Assembly (NCBI GenBank): GCA_036674765.1
Contig: JARVKI010000071.1
Location: 183,497 to 247,496, forward strand
DNA: 64,000 nt
From: Seiridium cupressi
Lineage: Eukaryota; Ascomycota; Sordariomycetes; Amphisphaeriales; Sporocadaceae
Direction of reading: 5' to 3'
Positions within the stretch are counted from its first letter, which is position 1. Every line of letters starts with the position of its first letter. The position numbers and the translations under genes are program-made. Below, in pieces: positions 54,864-64,000 of the stretch. Under the pieces are notes generated by a model. The model was not told where the DNA came from. It was given only the letters and a program-made list of their open reading frames with translations, and ran no database searches.

Positions 54864-57800
54864 TATGAACCTAGGCCATTGCCTCTGGTAACATTATTAC
54901 CAGCCTTCTTGCAGGTCTTATTATAACCCAGGACTATCGCATTTCGGATATGAGCAAGTCGGACCGTGTCGGAGACTGCTCTTCACTCCAGGTATCTGTA
55001 CGTACTAGGTACTTGTTCCCCAGAAACAGCCCTACAAGCCCGACGATCCAATTTGTAGGAGGAGCGCACCTCACACTCATTGGAGCGATATCGCCAATAT
55101 CAGACGTGATGATCAACAGAGCTTCAAGCCCATGTGAGAACCCTGGTGCGAACCCCGGGGCGTTTGCAGCGTTATCAGCATTGCTGACGCATGCCTCTAT
55201 GGCTTGATAGCGCGCCACGCTCATGCGTTGGACCTTTGACGCAGGATTCACCCCTCCAAGCGGAAAGCGGGCTTAAGGATCAGATCATAGCCTCCCGACC
55301 ACACGGTCCATATACTGGACCTAGTCCTCACGGGGCCGCCAGGGAGGCAAAAGCGCAACCGAACCAAGCAGCTACCAGAAGCGTGTCACAACAGAAACAC
55401 TGGCCGCACTTGGAGGCTATCCAGTTCTTCATACGTCAAGTCTGCCGCGACCCGGGGCGGCCCTGGCCGAGTACGCGCAGAGCCGTTCGTCTCATTCAGC
55501 CGCATATATACAATGCTGCTTCAACGTCGTAAATGACCTAATGGGCGCCTTTTGTTACTAATCTTGATCTCGACAATTCTCTCAAATCAGAACTTGTTCT
55601 GTAGATTACCTCGCTAGCCCCCAAATTGCACAGCATTGATTTCGCATGAAATTGACCGCCTGATACCCATGCTGCCACCGTCTGTCAGCATGCAGCTCGA
55701 ATCCCACCCAAGGTAAAGCTCGACCAGAAACCTGGCGCACCAGGCGATTGCCAGGCACGGACATAATAGTTGAGCCAGCCTATGCGATGTTTCTTCCGGC
55801 TATCGCTCATCACATCTCATAGATACGAGAAACTTGGCCGAGCCGAAGGCACCCCCAGTCGGGTGCGAAAAACGCCATGCATGACACCGCATGCCCTAGA
55901 CCCTGTCAGTGCACAATGACAGCGTTTCCTTGCGCAGATCAAATTCATACGAACAAGCTTCCAACCCTCAGCCCCACGGCCAGCATCCCAAGTGCCAAGT
56001 CCTACCGATGCAGCCGTAAAAATTGAGGCGGGCTGAGTCACGAGCTGCCGTGATTCGGCGGCATGCTGCCGACGTTTTGCGAACATCAGGCTGAGCATAT
56101 TCAGTGATTCTAAGACAATGTCAGAGAATAGCTCGCGTCATCTCGGTCCAGCTAATGCGAATGCATCTTCATTCCCACGGGAGGAGATCGCATTTTCTTT
56201 CCAAGCTCGATCTCGGTTTTGCTTGTTGAGGTATAGCTCAGACTATAGCGATGCCTACAAACTCACAAACACCGACTGGCGGCATCGCGTCTTGCCTGTC
56301 AGACGGAACCCCGGATGACGAATGAGGAAATTCCAGAGAAGCCGAATGGGGGAATGTTTGTCTCACGCCCGGCCTCGTCCATGCGGCTCCCGTGGACACC
56401 GGCGCGCTGGCGCCCTTGTATGGCGCACTGTGGAGCGAATGGGGGAGGCCGGCCGGCATTCTTCTTGGGTGGGATGAGTCTTCTTTATTCCGGCTCATCT
56501 GCATTGGGAGGCTCGGAGTTCTCCTGCACCATCCCGTGTGCTGACATCCGGGCTGCCGTGAGACTTGACCGCTTGGCCGCCTGGCGTCCGCCTTGCCGGA
56601 TCGACAGCTGGTTGGTGGACGAAGACGAATCTTAAATAGGAGGCCGAAGCATCTTTGAACCTTAAAAGCGCCAACTCTTCCCCTCGGGCACAGTCTCCCT
56701 TGCATATGCATGTAAGTATCAGAATTTTGAGTTTTGCTTCCAGATACCACCCGACGTTTCAACCCTCGTGCCTGCATTGCCGAGAAGTCTGTTTGTGTTT
56801 TGTTTGTTCGCAGTGTCAAGCAGGACACGCGATGGTGCATGTATGATATGGAAGGCACGTTACTCTCCGATTGCTTTCTGGAACAAAATTTTAATTTAAA
56901 AGTAGAAAATAAAAAATAAAAAAATACATAGAAAAATAATAAAGGTATGCTGATATGTCGCGGGCCGCACGAGAACAAGCGGTGACTCGCCGAATCGCGC
57001 CATCGCTGCGAAGGTTGCCTTTCGGCTTCCTGCAGCAGCGGGCATGCCTGGTAGGGCGCATACCGGTAGCACGATCGCATGTTGCTTGTACGATACGTCG
57101 CAAGAAGCAACGGCGCTGAGGAATCAGAAAAGAAAAACCCCCCAAACGTTGCATTACAAATTGTGCCTGTCGTCAGTCGTGCATGGCAGAAACTAGCTTC
57201 GTAGAGGGTGGCCGAGAGCCATGACGAATGCTTGGGCACCGATATGTCACTGTGTCTGCATCAATATATGCTGGTACCTGCATTCTGCAATCATGATTTG
57301 CCCGACTCCCGCGTCTGAAACATTTCGTTAATCCTTCTGGATGGAGAACTCTTGGCTTGCTTCGTACATAATCTTTAGTATGGGTAGTATCTTCATGTAG
57401 CTTTACTCATCTCGTGTATGAGTACATTGGCGCTGCTGTGCTAGCTGAAGAGGCGGCTTGATTTGAATGGTTCGACTGTCTGGTCGTATGAAGGATCAGT
57501 GGGATGTTGCTTGTATCACCGAAGACTATCGAGCGACTGGATTCGTGTTGCGATGCTACCGGGAAGCAAAGCCCTCACCTGACCGACATTCAATGCGACT
57601 GAAACTATGATCTGTCTTGTTCTTGTCCTATATGGGATTTACCTGTGATACTGTTTAGTCAAAAAAAATTGTGTATCAATACACGAAGATAATGGGATAG
57701 GTTGCCCACGTGTTAAATAAGCGAAATAATACAACATTTCAGTACCTGCTATCTGTGTAGGTGAAACGAGTTTAGACTGCCAATCAAGGACGTCTTATTC

Positions 57801-60418
57801 GCTGGGGGATAGAAACCAATGGATTTGTCTGCTTCCAACGACGACGAGTTATGAAAATATAACTTGAGTGAGACACTTACTCTTGGCAGTATATCATGGT
57901 TGGCATATAGCATAACACCTACGTTGGAGTAGATGTTGATATGGAATAACTCATTTATCGTATCATACAACAGCGCAAAATAGGCTGTTCGCTATAAGCT
58001 TCAGTGAGCGGCCTGGAAGAACAGCACTCGCACTCGAAACCTTATGTAGTCTATATGTTTCGGAGAGTATCTCTCACCAATGGCTTGAATTGACGAAGGT
58101 AGTGAGGGGTTCAGACGTCACATGATTTGCGACTCTATAGGCACCATGTACGGATGCATAATTTGATAATAGCGATAGGAATTTAGTATCAGTATAGGCA
58201 CTCTAATCTTCTCGTATTGAAGCCCAAGAGGTATCCGATTTATTAGTCTATCCACCATGTCATATCATTCGTGTCTAACGGCTTGGACACCACTGTAGCA
58301 CCGGTACTATATCTCCTGGTATCATTATGTCAAGCTGAGAGATGCAGTCGGAAAGGACCAGGCATTCACCCCGGGCAGGATTATGGGCCTCTACTCGTAT
58401 TAGAATTAGGAATATAAAAAATGCTTGTTCTTTCAACCCTTTCTGGGTCGGAAGCTGCTCGGGCCTCTCATCCCGAGACCTGAAAGTCTACTGAAATATA
58501 CTTGGCAGGTGCAAGACAGTTGTAGTGCTTTGAGCACCTTCTCTTTCAGGGGGATTGCCTCGGTCCCATGAAGGAAGGATCGTAACAGTAGCAGTACCAG
58601 AGATTTATTCGGGCCTACTGAAGCGAGATGAAACGATTTGTAAGCGGAATTCGAAAACTCCAGTATGGTATGATTCAATGGACGCAGATGGTCGGGGTCA
58701 TGCACGTATGTATGTGCGAGTATGGATGCATGCACTGCTCCCTACATGTTATATGTAGGGCGAGCTTGTCCCCTCTCATCTCGTCGTATTGACACCCCGG
58801 AGTTCCCCCTATGCAGAGATAGCAGGCGTTCCGATATCGTCAAAGCCATCCTCCAATGCGCCCAGGGAACATGTGCCTCCGGGAAACATGATGCGCTATG
58901 CTGCAGCCAAAAAGCGTGGCGGCGGCGTGCACCCCCTCTCAAGCCCTGAAGCCCGGGTATACGGGTCGCGGATCGTCACAAGACTCCCGAGGTTTTCCCC
59001 GCAATGCATGCGTTGGTTTGAGTTTGTTGGCGAGGCTGATCAAGGGGATCAACGGCGCATGGCGCGGCAAACGCTTCCACGTCCAGGTCGAGCACACGAA
59101 GATCAGTGGAGCTCATGCAGGCTTATCCAGATTCTCTATTGCTGAAGCAGGGCAGCCAAGGGCGGAGATGGGCCTACGAGTCATGCAGTTGTTGCATGCA
59201 GAAGGGGGATTGGCATTCATCAGTCAGATGGGTATACCTGTGTTCTATACCAAGCTGTGAGTCGTATCCCCGCGAAGTAGTACCAGATGTGGAGTGCGAC
59301 TGGACCGAGACACACTGGGGGGATGATGGTTCCGTCAGATCATTATGACGACATGGTTGAACAAGTCTGACCTCTTTTGCGTGGACAACATTGCAATGAT
59401 GCTTATGAAGAGCCTCGTGGCCACCTGATGCTACAGCGACATTATGGTATTCGACATGTAGGATGTGAGAGTATGATCCAGTTGCCGAAGTACAGCAGAG
59501 GTACAGTCACGGTTCATACTATAGGCTAGATGCCGCTTTGCTTAGTTGCGTGGAAACAACACACCTAGTGTATTGGGAAATGCCTCTGTCTCTGTTTCGG
59601 TTTCCTTGGTGGTAGAGATACAGACGAGGACCTCGAAGTTGAGCCTAGAGTTGAGGTGCCCTGATTGAATAATGACTTCTGTAAATCAGTATCCAAATCC
59701 AATCATGCTCACTTGACGACCAGGCCAGTCAATAGCCAGTGTAACTTGAATTTACAATTCGTCGTTTACATGATGTTCGTAGTAGTCGGAGCTCCTTGGA
59801 TGAATGTATAATTTGTTCATTCGTATGTTGATTCCATCTATGTGAGGCTATCGAATATTTTCCCCGGAAATTTTCGTCCGCCATAGAAGGAAAAAACCTT
59901 CAGCAGAATCTGAAGATTTCCCAAACGAGCGTTTAAGTTATACGAAGCAAGGTCCACATTGGTTGATTGATGGAAGAGCAGAGCCCCGAGGGCTCCATCT
60001 CATCCGCGGCAAGAGATCGAGATATGGCCCATTTCAATTGACGATTAGGGGGACTTCAAGAGACGGATGAAAGGACTGGAGGACCTTCACCGCAACTCTT
60101 CAGCCTCTTAAGTACCAATCTTGAACAACTCACACTCTTCACACGTGGCTGGGGCTCAATGTTTGTTTGGAGGTTATACTGAATTGTATTGTACCCCTGA
60201 TATATTGCGTACAATTCTTTTCGAAGAGTTCCGCTGTATCTATTGACTTGAACCTATAACACCCCTTTTTCACCAGAGCCACATTCGCTGTTGGAACATC
60301 CAGCCCAAAGTAATACAGAGTTTGAACGCCAGAACTATGCAATATGGTATACTCCAAAAAGGTATTCTTGAAAAGAAGTGAACGCTTCGCCATTGTTCGA
60401 AAGAGATAATACATCGGC
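54864..60418. other. Gene-poor segment of 5.6 kb
   Basis: No supported gene. Coding-like pieces without context: minus 55222-54934 (starts MSVARYQAIEAC; contains the hydrophobic NWIVGLVGLFLGNKYL); plus 55381-55532 (ends NAASTS); two overlapping plus frames at 58789-59145 and 58898-59260. The 333-residue minus frame at 56238-57239 has irregular composition and no motif. The PFA3 3' untranslated region lies just below 60419. Confidence 0.4.
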
Positions 60419-62048
60419 TTAGTCAACCCCATCATCGTGATGTGCCAACGGACTTGTCGGTGACGAGCTCGAATTTGTGGGTTTCCGCAAAAGTCCACTA
60501 GCACCTCTCCTTGCCCAGCCGCCATTGGTCACGACATTCATCGCCCGACGCTCCGCTGCCGCCTCTTCGTCGCTGCTGGTATCGTAGTCATCCTCGATAT
60601 CCGCGCCGTGTGGGCTAAGTTTCCTCATGGGAAGCGATGTGGCCGGTTCATCTGCGTAGAGGTTGGGATCCCTTCCGAGTACCCGATCAGCCTTTGACGG
60701 GGTTCGTCGGCCGTTTGACGGCGCCGGGGACGGGACGAGATATTGTCTAGTCACGCCGTTTTCTTCGGGGGTGTAGGCTGGGCTTCGAGCGAAAACGGGG
60801 GTCTCGCTTCCCCAGCCGGCGGCCTGTTCCCGCTGCCTCTGTTCTTCGCGCTCGCGGAATAGTCTTTCTCTTGCCTGAATCCATTTCGGACTGGCTTCCC
60901 ACGACCAGCCATCACCCGTTGTATTGATGATGGGCAAGGGCCAGAGAAGGGGTTTATGACCGAATAGATGTAGAAGGTTTCTCTTGGCGCCTAGATCGAA
61001 AGCGTTCGGAAGCTTCTCGGAGTCTTGCTCATCCAGATACTCTTCATATCGCTGCCTGGCCCGTTGTCTCTCCATTTCTTCATACGACATATTTGCATCG
61101 CCGCCATCCATGCTGACCCTGATCTCTCCCTCCTCCGGCCTGGTAACTCCCGGGATGGCATTCTGGTGGATATCAAGTAGCTGCTGGCCGTACTTTGGGA
61201 GCGCGACACCCTCGCCATTGTGTTGCGCATTGTAGGTATGATGCATTTGCTTGCGCAGCGGAGACAAGTAGCGAGTTTTCTCTAGGCATTCAATAGTCGT
61301 CTGGCCCTTGCTTGCCAACATGATATGCCACCCCGTAAACGCCCCGACCACCAAGCCAATGATGCCTGAAATCACAGCCAGCATAATGTAGTTCACCGGC
61401 ATGAACGTCTGGACGTACTGCGTCTCAGCTACCAGCTCGGAATATACCCAGGTTCCCGACACGGCAAAGCTGTAGAAGCAGAAGAGAGTCGTGTAGATGA
61501 GGAATAGCAGGAACGCTTTGTGGTTGTGTAGGCCAATGCATGTGGCAAGCCACGGACAATGGTGGTCCATCTTCAGAACACATCTCCTACAAGTGCTGCA
61601 GTGATGAGCACGGTCTGGCTTCCGAGCCTGGCACTTCTTGCAGAAGCGCAGCTCTCCATTGGACTTAACGGTGAACGAGGTCGCGCTCGGGGGTGCGTTG
61701 GTGGGAAGGGTCGAGTAGCCGTAAGCGTTGGTTGTGCTGCCGGGCTCAGTGAAGACTGCTGTGGTGTAGGACCAGTTAAGCATCGAGTAGAGTAGGACGC
61801 CGCCGATGGATGATTTGGTGCCTAGCAGTGAGCGTCGTGTCAGCTGTGGAACATGGCAAACGGCGACGTGCTTGCTAGAGCAGCACGGAGCTGAGCCTAC
61901 CTATCCAGTTTGTCTTGGTCTTGCTGCTGCCAATACTCACGACAACCCAGACAGCCCACGTTGTTAAGCCATAGACAAATGCCAGAGGGAAGTAGGTCAA
62001 GCAGGAGCAGCAATACCGCTCGATCCTACGGGCCCATCGTCGGGACAT
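60419..62048 (-). CDS. PFA3: DHHC palmitoyltransferase (Pfa3/Swf1-like group)
   Basis: Two minus-strand exons, 62048-61901 and 61821-60419, with a 79-bp intron, give 516 residues from MSRRWARRIERYCCSC. An in-frame ATG 16 codons upstream (62096) is possible, but homologues begin near MARRWAR, so I prefer 62048. It has four membrane segments (about 17-40, 52-75, 150-172 and 190-212), and the zinc-binding cysteine-rich domain CKKCQARKPDRAHHCSTCRRCVLKMDHHCPW with the catalytic DHHC at 135-138 (Cys138). The C-terminal half is long, charged and disordered (MERQRARQRYEEYLDEQ, DYDTSSDEEAAAERRA) and ends in a Ser-rich tail. Fungal Pfa3 palmitoylates the vacuolar fusion protein Vac8. That substrate is inferred. 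The enzyme is integral to endomembranes. Confidence 0.9.
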
Positions 62049-62358
62049 GGTGGACGGAAAGGAGGGCGAAGAGGTTCGAGGCGAGTGCTCGTCCATGAAG
62101 CACGGTCGGGCTATAGATTACAAAGAAATGGATATCAAACGTCTTCCACAATCGCGGCTACCTCATATTCAATGTTGGTTCAGAAAGTTCAGGGGGGCTT
62201 TTCTGACCTGGCGCGCCCAGTGGACTGAAACACAGAGTGCAGGAAGAAGAGATGCTTACGAACTCCAATGCTGAACAACGGTGGCTCGTTGCGCAGGCTG
62301 CGTATGCGTACGCCGCAGGCTTAGCACGTTGCCGCTGTCAATCGTCTGCGATTGGATA

Positions 62359-62378
62359 GGGGCGGGGCGGGGCGGGGC
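62359..62378. repeat. GGGGC x4 repeat
   Basis: Four tandem GGGGC units upstream of PFA3, followed by CTCAGCTCAGCTCAACTC. Four runs of four G could form a G-quadruplex near the promoter. Confidence 0.85.
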
Positions 62379-63891
62379 TCAGCTCAGCTCAACTCGTGGC
62401 GGTGCACGGATGCGTCGGTATCGGCGTCGGCCACAGCCTTCAGCAAACGACTTCAACTTCCCTTCCCTTCAATGTTGGGCTCATTTCGCCGCGGCTAGAT
62501 GCATCGCTCGTCCTCAGGGGTTCAGAGCTATTGATTGTGGTTATTTGTACGACGTCGCTAGAAGCAATGCAAGACTTGGCCTTCCAAGGGGAATTTTGCT
62601 GCCGGAGCTAAGCAGAAACTAATTCTTGTTCGGTCGCCCCTTATTAGGGAATCAGCCATCGCGTCTGATATGCACGCTGCCGACGCGTTAGGAACATCCT
62701 ATCAACTAGCCACACGGAGGCATCGAATTGAGCCGGACAAACGGAATGTACTTTAATTGTCTCCCACATCTTGAGGCTTGACTGTCTCAAACGCGCGGTT
62801 TGTTTTCTCTTCCCAAATTGATATGTTACAACTCGAGATCATAGCAGGTGTCGGATCGAATCAAACCGACTGCTTTCATCTGCAAGCTTGGCTCAACTGT
62901 TCTCTACATGTAGTTGGATGTTAGTTGATTGGTAGTACTGTTTTATGCCTCCCGTTATAGCCATAACCTTGCCATCCAGCACTGAAGCCCACGAATATTG
63001 TTACAACGAAAATCGAGTGTGCTTGGTTCTGTGCAGAGTATACACCTATGGACGTTTGGCGAGAAAAACTCGCAATTTTATCTTGGTGATGATGTTGAAC
63101 ATGTCTCAATGCAAGTAAAACGTCACCTGAGGAATTGAAAAATCACTCGCTCAATAAGCCACCATAAATCCAGCGTTCCCAATAGCGTGCCACTCATCAG
63201 TTATCTGTCCGGTACCCTACAGCAATTCTGTAAGTTCCATTCATGACTCATCTCATATACGCAGATTTCATAACTCTTGAGTATAGATTGGATCATGTCC
63301 TCCGGGGCGCTGGAAAAGGTAACTCGTTGACACTTGCCATCGTCCCCTGCTTGGATATCTTGCCACTGGTATGGCAGAGCTGGAGTTTCACCACGTGATA
63401 TACATCCGCACACCGATGCATTGATTATGATTGCGCAGAAATCATGAACGATAGGAGCGTCAGGAAGTCGGCCTTCGTATATACCCACGAAAGGAGTCTA
63501 CTTGCCCTTATTGCGAAGTTCATCTAACTAAGTAGTCTTGCTTAGTGTCATTCATTTGGGAGTCTTATTCTTCCTTCTTCTCCATAACTTGGAAACTGTG
63601 TGAAGTTATGTTTTGCTGCAACTGCCTTTGCAGTCTAAATGGTTTATTGCTTGAAATGATGTGATCTAGGGCAGAACTGTATCATTATGCAGTGTCCTTC
63701 TGGCGTGAATTCAACGTGTTTTACATATTATATTGACCCGGGTATATGAATGAAGCTCTATGTTGGTGTGCTTGATATACTTTGCCCAGACATATTTCTG
63801 CCACTGAAAAGGTATTATGACATAAGGTTGGTCATGAGAGAAAATCCCCATTGAGACATAGTCCTTGGTAAGACCGAGAGTATCTGCGATG

Positions 63892-63893
63892 TT

Positions 63894-63924
<31 letters not shown>

Positions 63925-63925
63925 G
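63892..63925. repeat. T12-G22 homopolymer junction
   Basis: Twelve T are directly followed by twenty-two G, and an eight-base G run follows at 63954-63961. Such runs are unusual in this genome and are typical of sequence artefact or low-quality contig ends. Confidence 0.9.
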
Positions 63926-64000
63926 TGTTATAAGCAGGAAAGCTGGGTTAGTTGGGGGGGGCGAACAAAAAATGTTAGAAAAACAATTAATCCAATAGTG

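Larger units (their letters stand above)
62049..64000. other. PFA3 promoter and 3'-flanking non-coding sequence to window end
   Basis: No gene is supported between the PFA3 start and the window end. Two repeat features are listed separately. Frames here (for example 62281-62622 plus and 63201-63488 minus) have no motif. Confidence 0.45.

Noticed and set aside
56238..57239. 333-residue minus-strand open frame
   Set aside because: Irregular composition, no domain or membrane topology, no coding-like codon preference. It probably reflects low stop density by chance.
1..64000. CRISPR arrays, bacterial operons, rRNA genes, intact transposase or reverse transcriptase genes
   Set aside because: I looked on both strands and saw no regularly spaced repeats with unique spacers, no rRNA-like sequence and no complete transposon protein. 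The gene structure is clearly fungal.

Overview
The window looks like nuclear DNA of a filamentous ascomycete, most likely a Sordariomycete and possibly of the order Hypocreales. The evidence is short GT-AG introns (about 50-80 bp), spaced genes with long untranslated intervals, and a gene set typical of Pezizomycotina: a secreted GtaA-type glutaminase, a twin-CX9C complex I subunit, a Sec39 vesicle tether, a fungal PLC1 with an N-terminal extension, and a Pfa3-type palmitoyltransferase. There are no operons, ribosome-binding sites or bacterial features. The genus is inferred only loosely.

Layout 1-29 kb: an incomplete acidic hypothetical protein (minus, runs off the left edge); NatB catalytic subunit Naa20/Nat3 (plus); secreted glutaminase A (minus); a Tra2-like RRM/SR-type splicing regulator (plus); a 1599-residue low-complexity protein with several in-frame tandem repeats (plus); Sec39 (minus), divergent over a 333-bp promoter from complex I subunit NDUFS5 (plus); a fungal hypothetical protein (plus); an OXNAD1-like oxidoreductase (plus); and a two-frame hypothetical locus whose gene model cannot be settled by eye (plus).

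Layout 29-45 kb: four minus-strand genes follow: AP-1 gamma-adaptin (5 exons, the first only 10 nt), a monoglyceride-lipase-type hydrolase, the mitochondrial ABC exporter Mdl1/ABCB10, and PI-specific phospholipase C. Several of these are membrane-traffic or lipid functions (Sec39, AP-1, PLC1, Pfa3, monoglyceride lipase), but their proximity is probably incidental and I see no pathway cluster.

Layout 45-64 kb: about 16 kb upstream of PLC1 holds no intact, recognisable gene. It contains coding-like blocks that are broken: one with a probable one-base frameshift in a G run (50.1-50.65 kb), one interrupted by several stops and lying between two copies of a 12-bp palindrome (54.0-54.9 kb), and short unplaced ORFs at 51.7-52.2, 54.9-55.25 and 58.8-59.3 kb. 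This is the most unusual part of the window and reads like a gene graveyard or fast-evolving accessory segment. One more normal gene, the DHHC palmitoyltransferase, lies at 60.4-62.0 kb, followed by non-coding sequence. That sequence ends near a T12-G22 homopolymer junction which may mark poor sequence or a contig end.

Exon boundaries were placed by eye from reading frame, GT/AG sites and family alignment from memory. No search was run. The two strongest candidates for something undescribed are the palindrome-flanked broken locus and the large repeat protein, but neither is shown to be a new system.
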